Assembly (NCBI GenBank): GCA_965229605.1 | Contig: OZ245892.1 | Span: 2,356,001-2,420,000, forward strand | Reading direction: 5' to 3' | DNA: 64,000 nucleotides | Origin: G965229605 sp965229605 | GTDB taxonomy: Bacteria > Pseudomonadota > Alphaproteobacteria > CBDDJK01 | The notes under the pieces: generated by a model | The model's database searches: none | Seen by the model: the letters and a program-made list of their open reading frames with translations, nothing else | Told to the model about the DNA's origin: nothing | Part shown: positions 1-12,600 of the stretch, one piece after another | Layout of the letters: every line of letters starts with the position of its first letter | Numbering within the stretch: the first letter of the stretch is position 1 | Program-made: the position numbers and the translations under genes

Positions 1-618
1 ATAGCTGCCGCCTTCATCGCCCACCAGCAAATAAACCCCGGTATTGACGGCAAGCAGAAGATCGTCGGACCCGTCGGTGCCATCCAGGTCAAAAGCAAAC
101 ATGTCAAACGGATTGCCAAAGGCCGCATAATACGCGACTGAAGTGAAATTCCCATATCCGTCATTTTCGTAATAGGTCGCGCCGCCAAAGGTTCCGCTGA
201 CCATATCGAGATCGCCGTCATTGTCATAATCCATGAATTCGACATCGATATGGTTATAGATATTGTCGCCGGGGAAATCGGTGGTTGTGCCGGTTGCGCC
301 GTCCATGATTGTGGTATTGCCGGTGGGGTTTGCAACCTGATAGCCAAGGTCTATCTGCCCGTCATTATTGAGATCGCCGCTGGTCAGAGCCGTCAGGTCA
401 AATGCGGTGGCCGCCCCGGTGAGGAGGGATGATTGCACATAGGCTGAAGAGGACAGCAGCGCATTATTATTGTCATATAAAAACATTGAGGCTCCGGACA
501 GGGCCACGATATCGAGATCACCGTCTCCATCATAGTCGACGGCATCCAGAACGGTTGCGCCGCTGGTGCCGAAGGGGTCGTTGATGGTTGTTGGCTCGGC
601 ATAGGCCGGGGCGATTGA
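1..618 (-). repeat. Partial FG-GAP propeller module cut by the left edge
   Basis: Starts SIAPAYAEPTTIND and shows four motifs before the edge: DYDGDGDLD, DLNNDGQID, DYDNDGDLD and a degenerate DLDGTDGSDD. It resembles F1 in blade order, with the degenerate fourth blade, but diverges in sequence. The frame is still open at position 1, ending in LLVGDEGGSY. Confidence 0.8.
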
Positions 619-3600
619 ATCGACAAAATAGGATTCTGTATTGGAGGCCGCCGATTTGTTTCCAGCCGCATCATAGGCCGTAGCGGTGACTGTGATATTG
701 TCAAAATTATTGATCACCACCGGGGAGCCGCCATAAGGCGTGGCCTTGTCCAGATCAAGGGTCCAGCCGCCTGCGCTGCCGACTGCCACCTTATAGGTCG
801 CGGTATTGCCTGGATCATCATAAAGCACGCCCGGCGCATCGGTTTGATCATCAACCACGGTGACCAGCACATAATCGGCGCCGACCGCTGTCCCGGAAAG
901 ATCACGGCTGTCAGACGAAATCGAATTGTCATAGGCTTCATCATAAAGCCGGACATCAACGGTCGGGGCGGCTGGCGGGGTTCTGTCAATATCGACATCA
1001 AAGACATAATGCGAATCAGGATGGATTCCATCTGAAAGTGTTGCGGTTAAAGCACCGCCGCTTTCATCCAGACTATCGACCTCGGCATTGCTCAGCGTGA
1101 AGGTCAGATAGCCATCAACCAGTTCATCGGCAATATTGTCATTATTATTATCGGTGAGCGTATAGCGGGCAATTTCAGTCCCGTCCTGGCGCAGGATCAC
1201 GTCGTCTCCGGCAAAGACGCTATCCGGGTCCACCCGCAGCCGCAGCGTGGCAGAGCCGGTTTCATCATTGATTCTATTGAAATCCTTGACATTGGTCTCG
1301 CCAGAGCCGCGATTATCAGCCTCCAGCCCGGCGCCGCCGACAAGATGAACCACACTGTCATCAGACCCGGTGGCCGCATCAACAAAGACCAGATCATCGA
1401 CCCCGTCATTATTATAATCATAGACAACCAGGTCTTGTAATTCGGTATTATCGTCAAAGTAAATGACCTCGGAAGAGGCGCCGATCACATTGTTATCCGT
1501 GAACCAGACAATAACCGCCGAATCATCATTCGATGTATCCGTAACCAGCTGGACGATATCCTCCTCGCCATCGCCGTCATAATCCATGACCACGACATCA
1601 TAGGTATCAGCCCCCGGATCAAGGTTTGATATCGAGGCCGAAAGAATAACCTCCGTCCCGACAGTTGCCTGAGCCGTCCCGCTGCTATCGACATTTTGAA
1701 GCACAACCAGCTTGTTATCCCGCAAGCCATAGACGATATCAACCACACCCGATTCATCCAGATCACCCATGGCAATCCCGCGACTCGTAGGCACCGACCC
1801 CCCGTCATAAAGTCTCTGGGTCACAAAATTACCACTCTCGGACCCAAAAATCACCGTGCCATTATAGTCACCTATCAGCAGATCATCGGTGCCATCGCCA
1901 TCAATATCGACAACTTCCATATCCGATATGGTGAAGCCGTTGATATTGCCAAAACTGACCACCGTGGAAAAATTGCCATAGCCGTCATTTTCCAGATAAT
2001 AGGTCTGATCAGTGCTGCCGCCCGTCACGGCCACAAGATCAAGATCGCCATCGCCATCAAAATCCAGAAGCTGCGCCGACATAAGAGACGTAAAGCTCAA
2101 GGTCTCCAGATTGGCCTGGCCATCCACCGACAGATGAATATCATCGCCACTGACCGATATCAGATCAACCTTTCCATCGCTGTCGATATCTTCTGCCAGA
2201 ATGGCTTGCGGGGCGTCGGAGGACCCGGTTGCGCCCAGCGGAGTCTCGGCATAAAGACCGGTCCCGGCATTGCCACTGCTTGGCGGCGTATTCTGGTTAT
2301 CAAGCATCGTGCCGTTGGACGTCAGGTCTTTATCGCCATCGCCGTCAAAATCAACCACATTGCCATGATAGGCAAATGTCGCTGGCAGAACCCCGGTCAG
2401 ATTTTCGGTTTCCCGGAAATCCGGGCCTATCGAATCAACCGTATAGACCTCGGTATTGGACGCACTTGCCGCTTTGTTCCCGGCCTCGTCATAGGCCGTG
2501 GCCGTCACCGTCAGACTGTCCAGATTGCCAATCGTCACCGCACTGCCCGCATAAGGAAGGGCCTTGTCAAGGTCTAACGTCCAGCTGTCATTAGCAGACG
2601 GGTCAACCATCACCTTATAGGTCGCCGTATTCACTGTATCAAAGCTGGCCGTCGCATCATCATGCACCGTCACCAGAACATAATCCGCCCCGACTGCCGT
2701 CCCGGAAAGATCACGGCTGTCCGCCGTGATCAGATTGGTCGTGCTCTCCCCGGCAAGCTGGGCATCTACAGTCGGATTACTGGTGGGCCGCTCCGTATCT
2801 TTCTCAACCGAAACAATATACTGCGACTCCTCATTCAGCCGATCCGTCATCGTCACCGTCAGCTGGCTGGTGCCTTGAGGAAGCGAAAGAAGCTCCAGAT
2901 TATCCAAAGTCACCAGAACATAATCGCCGCTTATGGTCGCATTGCCATAATCCACCGTGTCAAACACCGTCCCGCCATAGCTGACCGTGATCGTATCCGT
3001 GTCGGAAAGCGTCCCCGGCTCAACATAAATCCGCAAGGTCGCAGAGATGGTCTCAAAATTGATCCGGTTGAAGTCCTTGACATCGGTCTCGCCAGAACCG
3101 CGGTTAGACGCCTCCAGCCCGGCCCCGCCCATCAGCTGCACAAAGTCATTGCTGCCATCGCCAACAAAGACCAGATCATCTATCCCGTCATTATTGTAAT
3201 CATAAACATCAACCGCATCAAAAACCCCGGCCCCGTCATAAAGAACAACCTGGCTATCGCCGATCACGGTGCCGTCTGCACTGGTCATCCAGACAATAAT
3301 CTCGCTATTGGTGCCGTTGCTGGTCACCTGGACGATATCGGCTATGCCATCACCGTTATAGTCAATCACCCCAAGGTCTTGCGTCGCATAGCCTTTATTA
3401 GACGTCAGAACGGTTGCCCCTTGCGACGCCCCGCTTGCATCAACATCGGTAAGAACCGTGACCTCGCCACTGCTGGAGCCTGCAATCACATCAGCCACCC
3501 CGCTGCCATCAATATCGCCGCTGGTCACCTGCGTATAATTGGTCGCAGTGGAAAGCTGGGTCAGGGCTGGCGTGCCGGTCTGGTTACCCGCCAGCAAATA

Positions 3601-6600
3601 GACCCCGGTGGCACTGGCGATTAAAATATCCCCGGAATCATCGCCGCCATCGACATCAAAACGATGGAGATCATGGACATCGCCGCCAATTTCCACCTCT
3701 CCGGCCGAGGTGAAATTGCCATAGCCGTCATTCTCATAATAAATCACTTCGCCAGTCGCGCTATTCGCAGACCCCGTAACCATATCCAGATCGCCATCAT
3801 TGTCATAATCGACAAGCTCAACCGCCGTGCTGGCACTGGAAGTCGCCGTATTCTGCGCCGTCAGACCTTCAGTCAGAACATCAATAAAGCCGGTGTCTGA
3901 TTGCAAGACCAGATCAACCCGACCATCGCTGTCAATATCACCCGCCGCCATATCCGACACCGCATTGCTGAGCGTCAGGGTGCCCGCCGCATAATTGGCG
4001 GTGTCCTGCGGGCTATTACTATTAACATAGACCACCGCTTCACTGCCCGAAACCGCCCCGGCCGTCACCAGGTCAATATCGCCATCGCCATCAAGGTCAG
4101 CCGACAATACCGTGTCAAAATCTGCCGCCGCCGGACTTGCCACCACTGACGGACCAAAGAATTCCGGCGCAACACTGTCGACTGTCCAGGTGTCAAGAGT
4201 CTGCGTGGTCTCGTTGCCCAGCGCATCGGTCACCGTGGACGAGATCGTCAGCGCATCATCATGGTCTATCGTCAACTCACCCGCAACATCCTTCAATTCC
4301 ATCGTCCAGCTACCGGCACTGTCCGCCGTGGTCGTGAAGGTCGTCAAACCGCTATCATCATCAGCAATCGTCACCCGCACAACCGCTCCGGCCTCGGTAC
4401 TGCCCGAAAAACCAGCCGTCGCATTGATCGAAAAGGCTCCGGCACCATCCGGGTCACGGTCCTCTTCATCTATCGTCAGGCTAACCGCCTGGGCTATCGA
4501 ATCAACCGTCCAGACCACACTCGGCAGGGTTGTCACATTATTAACCCCGTCCGTCGCGCTCACCGTCACATTAAGCTCATCATTATGGTCAATCACCAAC
4601 TCACCCGCAACATCCGCAAGCTCCAGCGTCCAGCTGCCAGCACTATCCGCCGTGGTCGTGAAGGTCGTCAAACCGCCCGAAACCAGACCATCATCAACCG
4701 TCACCCGAATCACCGCATCAGCCTCGGCACTCCCCGAAATCCCCGCCGTCGCATTGATCGAAAAGGCTCCGCCGCCACTATCCGGGTCGCGGTCCTCCGC
4801 ATCTATCGTCAGGGCAATCGCAGAAGATACCGCATCAACCGTCCAGATCACCGGTGCAAAGGTGGCGATATTATTCACCCCGTCCGTGGCACTCACGCTG
4901 ATTGTCAATTCGTCTTCATGATCAATCACCAACTCGTTGGTCACATCCTGAAGCTCTAACGTCCAGCTACCCGCCGCATCCGCCGTGGTGGTGAAGATCG
5001 TAAAGTCACCATCTGTCGGGTCAGCAACTGTAATCCGCACAACCGCATCGGCCTCCGTGCTACCAGATATCCCCGCCGTCGCATTGATTGAAAAGTTCCC
5101 GCTGCCCGAATCAACATCAAAATCTTCATCATCTATCGTCAAATTGATGGGCGAGGTCACACTATCCACCGTCCAGGTGTCAAGATCCTGATTATGGACA
5201 TTGCCCAGCACATCCGTCACCGTGGAAGTGATGGTCAGACTGTCATCATGGTCAATCGTCAGGTCATTGGCGACATCTTTCAATTCCAGAGTCCAGCTGC
5301 CATTGGCATCAGCCGTATCTATGAAAACTGCTTTCCCGCCATCTTCGTCAGTAACCGTCACCCGCACAACCGCTCCAGCCTCGGCACTGCCAGATATCCC
5401 CGCCGTCGCATTGATCGAATAGGCCCCGGTGCCATCCGGGTCGCGGTCCTCGGCATCTATCGTCAGGCTGATATCCTGCGCAATCGAATCAACCATCCAG
5501 GTCGCCGCCACCATATTTGTCACATTATTCACGCCATCGGTGGCACTCACCCTAACCGTCAGCAGATCATTATGATCAATCGTCAGTTCGTTGGCCACAT
5601 CCACCAACTCCAGTGTCCAGCTGCCCGCTGTGTCTGCCGTGGTCGTGAAGGTCGTCTGTCCGCCATCCTCATCCGCAACCGTCACCCGGATCAACGCATC
5701 GGCCTCGGCACTGCCCGCAAAACCAGCCGTCGCATTGACCGAAAAGGCCCCGCCGCCACTATCAGGATCACGGTCTTCTTCATCTATCGTCAGGGAAATC
5801 ACAGAAGATACCGCATCAACCGTCCAGGTCACCGCGGCAAAGGTCGCGATATTATTTACCTCGTCTGTTGCACTCACGCTGATAACCAGTTCATCTTCGT
5901 GATCAATCACCAGCTCATTGGTCACATCCGCAAGTTCAAGCGTCCAACTGCCCGCCGTATCAGCTGTCGTGGTGAAAGTGGTCAGGCCACTGCCCGTCAC
6001 ATCAGCAACCGTAATCCGAACAATCGCATCAGCTTCCGTACTGCCCGAAATCCCGGCGGTTGCGTTGATCGAGAACGTGTTGGTCACGCCATCCACATCA
6101 AAATCTTCATCATCTATCGTCAGATTGATCGGTGACGTCACCCCGTCCACTGTCCAGGTGTCAATATCCTGCGTGCTGACATTGCCAACCGCATCTGTCA
6201 CCGTGGTGCTCACCGTCAATGTATCATCGTGATCAATCGTCAGTTTATTGGCAACGTCTTGAAGCTCCAAAGTCCAGCTGCCCGCTGAATCTGATGTCGT
6301 GGTAAAGACGGCTTGACCGCCATCATCGTCCGCAACCGTCATTCGGATCACTGTGCCAGCCTCGGCACTGCCCGAAATCCCCGCCGTCGCATTGATCGAA
6401 AACGGCGCGCTGCCATCCGGGTGGCGGTCTTCGTCATCTATCGTCAAACTGAGCGGCTGAACAACCGAATCAACGGTCCAGGTCACCGTTGCAAAGGTTG
6501 AAACGTTATTAACTCCGTCCGTCGCACTCACATTGACCGTCAGATTGTCATCATGATCAATCGTCAGGTCATTGGCGACATCTTGAAGCTCCAAAGTCCA

Positions 6601-9600
6601 GCTTCCCGCCGCATCTGCCGTGGTGGTGAAGGTTGTCTGCCCGCCATCCTCATCCGCAACCGTCACCCGGATCAATGCATCAGCTTCGGCACTGCCAGAA
6701 ATCCCCGCCGTCGCATTGATCGAAAAGGCCCCGCCGCTGCTATCAGGATCACGGTCTTCTTCGTCGATTGTCAGAGAAATCGCAGAAGATACCGCATCAA
6801 CCGTCCAGGTCACCGCGGCAAAGGTGGCAATATTATTCACCTCGTCTGTCGCACTGACACTGATGACCAGTTCATCTTCATGATCAATCACCAGCTCATT
6901 GGTCACATCTTGAAGTTCAAGCGTCCAGCTGCCCGCCGTATCGGCTGTCGTGGTGAAAGTGGTCAGGCCACTGCCCGTCACATCAGCAACCGTAATCCGA
7001 ACAATCGCATCAGCTTCCGTACTGCCCGAAATCCCGGCGGTTGCGTTGATCGAGAACGTGTTGGTCACGCCATCCACATCAAAATCTTCATCATCTATCG
7101 TCAGATTGATCGGTGACGTCACCCCGTCCACCGTCCAGGTGTCAATATCCTGCGTGCTGACATTGCCAACCGCATCCGTCACTGTGGTGCTCACTGTCAA
7201 TGTATCATCATGATCAATCGTCAGTTTATTGGCGACATCCGCAAGTTCCAGAGTCCAGCTGCCCGCTGAATCTGATGTCGTGGTAAAGACGGCTTGACCA
7301 CCATCATCGTCCGCAACCGTCATTCGGATCACTGTGCCAGCCTCGGCACTGCCCGAAATCCCCGCCGTCGCATTGATCGAAAACGGCGCGCTGCCATCCG
7401 GGTGACGGTCTTCGTCATCAATCGTCAGGCTGAGCGGCTGAACAAGCGAGTCAACGGTCCAGGTCACCGTCGCAAAGGTCGCAACATTATTAACCCCGTC
7501 CGTCGCACTCACATTGACCGTCAGATTGTCATCATGATCAATCGTCAGGTCATTGGCGACGTCTTGAAGTTCCAACGTCCAACTGCCCGCCGCATCTGCC
7601 GTGGTGGTGAAGGTTGTCTGTCCGCCATCTTCATCCGCAACCGTCACCCGGATCAATGCATCAGCTTCGGCACTGCCCGCAAAACCAGCCGTCGCATTGA
7701 CCGAAAAGGCCCCGCCACTATCAGGATCACGGTCTTCTGCATCTATCGTCAGTTGAATCGCAGAAGATACCGCATCAACCGTCCAGGTCACCGCCGCAAA
7801 GGTCGCGACATTATTAACCTCGTCTGTCGCACTCACGCTGATAACCAGTTCATCTTCGTGATCAATCACCAACTCATTGGTCACATCCGCAAGTTCAAGC
7901 GTCCAACTGCCCGCCGTATCGGCTGTCGTGGTGAAAGTGGTCAGGCCACTGCCCGTCACATCAGCAACCGTAATCCGAACAATCGCATCAGCTTCCGTAC
8001 TGCCCGAAATCCCGGCGGTTGCGTTGATCGAGAACGTGTTGGTCCCGGCATCCACATCAAAATCTTCATCATCTATCGTCAGATTGATCGGCGACGTCAC
8101 CCCGTCCACTGTCCAGGTGACGGTAGCCTGTGTGTCTACATTGCCAACCGCATCCATCACCGTGGTGTTCACCGTCAATGTATCATCGTGATCAATCGTC
8201 AGTTGATTGGCGACATCCGCAAGTTCCAAAGTCCAGCTACCAGCTGAATCTGATGTCGTGATAAAGACGGCTTGACCGCCATCATCGTCAGCAACCGTCA
8301 TTCGGATCACTGTGCCAGCCTCGGCACTGCCCGAAATCCCCGCTGTCGCATTGATCGAAAACGGCGCAGAGCCATCCGGGTGGCGGTCTTCTTCATCTAT
8401 CGTCAAGCTTAGCGGCTGAACAGCCGAGTCAACGGTCCAGGTCACCGTCGCAAAAGTTGAAACGTTATTAACCCCGTCCGTTGCACTTACATTGACCGTC
8501 AGATTGTCATCATGGTCAATCGTCAATTCATTGGCGACATCTGCAAGTTCAAGGGTCCAGCTGCCCGCACTGTCAGCCGTGGTGGTGAAGGTGGTCGCTC
8601 CGCCATCTTCATCCGCAACCGTTACCCGGATCAATGCATCAGCTTCGGCACTGCCGGACAGGCCCGCCGTCGCATTAATTGAAAAGGCCCCGCCACTGCT
8701 ATCAGGATCGCGGTCTTCTGCATCTATCGTCAGCTGAATGGCAGAAGATACCGCATCAACTGTCCAGGTCACCGGCGCAAAGGTTGAAACGTTATTGACC
8801 CCGTCTGTCGCGCTGACGCTGATTGTCAGTTTATCCTCGTGGTCAATCACCAACTCATTGGTCACATCCTGAAGTTCCAAGGTCCAGCTGCCAGCCGCAT
8901 CGGCTGTGGTGGTGAAGACCGTAAAGTCACCATCTGTCGGGTCAGCAACCGTGATTCGAACAACTGCATCGGCTTCGGTGCTGCCCGAAATCCCTGCCGT
9001 GGCATTGATTGAAAACGTGTTGGTCACGCCATCCACATCAAAATCTTCATCATCTATGGTGAGGTTGATCGGCGACGTCACCCCGTCCACTGTCCAGGTG
9101 ACGGTAGCCTGTGTGTCTACATTGCCAACCGCATCCATCACCGTGGTGCTCACCGTCAATGTATCATCGTGATCAATCGTCAGTTGATTGGCGACATCCG
9201 CAAGCTCCAAAGTCCAGCTGCCCGCTGAATCTGATGTCGTGGTAAAGACGGCTTGACCGCCATCATCATCAACAACCGTCATTCGGATCACTGTGCCAGC
9301 CTCGGCACTGCCAGAAATCCCCGCCGTCGCATTGATCGAAAAGGCCCCGCCACTCACATCCGGGTCACGGTCTTCTTCGTCTATCGTCAGACTGAGCGGC
9401 TGAACAGCCGAGTCAACGGTCCAGGTCACCGTCGCAAAGGTTGAAACGTTATTAACCCCGTCCGTCGCACTCACATTAACCGTCAGATTGTCATCATGGT
9501 CAATCGTCAATTCATTGGCGACATCTGCAAGTTCAAGGGTCCAGCTGCCCGCACTGTCAGCCGTGGTGGTGAAGGTGGTCGCTCCGCCATCTTCATCCGC

Positions 9601-12600
9601 AACCGTTACCCGGATCAATGCATCAGCTTCGGCACTGCCAGACAGGCCCGCCGTCGCATTAATTGAAAAGGCCCCGCCACTGCTATCAGGATCGCGGTCT
9701 TCTGCATCTATCGTCAGCTGAATGGCAGAAGATACCGCATCAACTGTCCAGGTCACCGGCGCAAAGGTTGAAACGTTATTGACCCCGTCTGTCGCGCTGA
9801 CGCTGATTGTCAGTTTATCCTCGTGGTCAATCACCAACTCATTGGTCACATCCGCAAGTTCAAGCGTCCAACTGCCAGCCGTATCGGCTGTGGTGGTGAA
9901 GACCGTAAAGTCACCATCTGTCGGGTCAGCAACCGTGATTCGAACAACTGCATCGGCTTCGGTGCTGCCCGATATCCCTGCGGTTGCGTTGATCGAGAAC
10001 GTGTTGGTCCCGGCATCCACATCAAAATCTTCATCATCTATCGTCAGATTGATCGGTGACGTCACCCCGTCCACTGTCCAGGTGACGGTAGCCTGTGTGT
10101 CTACATTGCCAACCGCATCCATCACCGTGGTGCTCACCGTCAATGTATCATCGTGATCAATCGTCAGTTTATTGGCGACATCCGCGAGTTCAAGCGTCCA
10201 GCTGCCCGCTGAATCTGATGTCGTGGTAAAGACGGCTTGACCGCCATCATCATCCGCAACCGTCATTCGGATCACTGTGCCAGCCTCCGCACTGCCCGAA
10301 ATCCCCGCCGTCGCATTGATCGAAAAGGCCCCGCCACTCACATCCGGGTCGCGGTCCTCTTCATCTATCGTCAGACTAAGCGGCTGAACAGCCGAGTCAA
10401 CTGTCCAGGTCACCGTCGCAAAGGTTGAAACGTTATTAACCCCGTCCGTTGCACTCACATTGACCGTCAGATTGTCATCATGGTCAATCGTCAATTCATT
10501 GGCGACATCTGCAAGTTCAAGGGTCCAGCTGCCCGCACTGTCAGCCGTGGTGGTGAAGGTGGTCGCTCCGCCATCTTCATCCGCAACCGTCACCCGGATC
10601 AATGCATCAGCTTCGGCACTGCCAGAAATCCCCGCCGTCGCATTAATCGAAAAGGCCCCGCCACTGCTATCCGGGTCGCGGTCTTCTTCATCAATCGTCA
10701 GTTGAATGGCAGAAGATACCGCATCAACTGTCCAGATCACCGGCGCAAAGGTTGAAACGTTATTGACCCCGTCTGTCGCGCTGACGCTGATTGTCAGTTT
10801 ATCCTCGTGGTCAATCACCAACTCATTGGTCACATCCGCAAGTTCAAGCGTCCAACTGCCAGCCGCATCGGCTGTGGTGGTGAAGACCGTAAAGTCACCA
10901 TCTGTCGGGTCAGCAACCGTGATTCGAACAACTGCATCGGCTTCGGTGCTGCCCGAAATCCCTGCCGTGGCATTGATTGAAAACGTGTTGGTGAGCGTAT
11001 CTACATCAAAATCTTCATCATCTATCGTCAGATTGATCGGTGACGTCACCCCGTCCACTGTCCAGGTGACGGTAGCCTGTGTGTCTACATTGCCAACCGC
11101 ATCCATCACCGTGGTGCTCACCGTCAATGTATCATCGTGATCAATCGTCAGTTTATTGGCGACATCCGCAAGCTCCAAAGTCCAGCTGCCCGCTGAATCT
11201 GATGTCGTGGTAAAGACGGCTTGACCGCCATCATCATCCGCAACCGCCATTCGGATCACTGTGCCAGCCTCGGCACTGCCAGAAATCCCCGCCGTCGCAT
11301 TGATCGAAAAGGCCCCGCCACTCACATCCGGGTCGCGGTCCTCTTCATCAATCGTCAGACTGAGCGGCTGAACAGCCGAGTCAACTGTCCAGGTCACCGT
11401 CGCAAAGGTTGAAACGTTATTAACCCCGTCCGTTGCACTCACATTGACCGTCAGATTGTCATCATGGTCAATCGTCAGTTCATTTGTGACATCTGCAAGT
11501 TCAAGGGTCCAGCTGCCCGCACTGTCAGCCGTGGTGGTGAAGGTGGTCGCTCCGCCATCTTCATCGGCGACCGTCACCCGGATCAATGCATCAGCCTCAG
11601 CACTGCCAGACAGGCCCGCCGTCGCATTAATTGAAAAGGCCCCGCCACTGCTATCAGGATCGCGGTCTTCTGCATCTATCGTCAGCTGAATGGCAGAAGA
11701 TACCGCATCAACTGTCCAGGTGACCGGCGCAAAGGTTGAAACGTTATTGACCCCGTCTGTCGCGCTGACGCTGATTGTCAGTTTATCCTCGTGGTCAATC
11801 ACCAACTCATTGGTCACATCCGCAAGTTCAAGCGTCCAACTGCCCGCCGTATCGGCTGTGGTGGTGAAGACCGTAAAGTCACCATCTGTCGGGTCAGCAA
11901 CCGTGATTCGAACAACTGCATCGGCTTCGGTGCTGCCCGATATCCCTGCGGTTGCGTTGATCGAGAACGTGTTGGTGAGCGTATCTACATCAAAATCTTC
12001 ATCATCTATGGTGAGATTGATCGGCGAGGCCACCGCATCAACCGTCCAAGTGCCAATATCCTGCGTATCGACATTGCCAACCGCATCCATCACGGTTGCC
12101 GTCACGGTCAGTTGTTCATCATGTTCAATCGTCAGCGTATTCACATCGGAAAGTTCCAGCGTCCAGCTACCAGTGCTATCCGCCGTGGCCAGGAAGACCG
12201 CAGATTCAGTGCCATCATTAACCGTTAGCCGCACAACCAGCCCGGCCTCGGCACTGCCGGAGATGCCCGCCGTCGCATTGATCGAAAAGGTCCCGCCACT
12301 GTCAGGATCGCGGTCTTCTTCATCGATGGTCAGACTGATCGCCTCAACAATCGAATCCACCGTCCAGGTTACGGTCGGCATGGTGGTGACGTTATTAACC
12401 CCGTCTGTGGCACTGACATTGACTGTTAGCAGGTCCATATGATCAATTGTCAGTTCATTGGTGACATCTGCAAGTTCCAAAGTCCAGCTGCCCGCACTGT
12501 CAGCCGTGGTGGTGAAGGTGGTCGCTCCGCCATCTTCATCCGCAACCGTCACCCGGATCAATGCATCACCTTCGGCACTGCCCGCAAAACCGGCGGTGGC

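Noticed and set aside
1696..8247. Long plus-strand open frames inside the giant gene, such as 2662-3624 (320 codons), 5194-6135 (313) and 7294-8247 (317).
   Set aside because: They are antisense shadows of the minus-strand giant frame. Their translations are repetitive basic sequences (RNRHPD, RRIDRKG) that repeat with the Ig units, have no domain signature, and start at arbitrary repeat positions.
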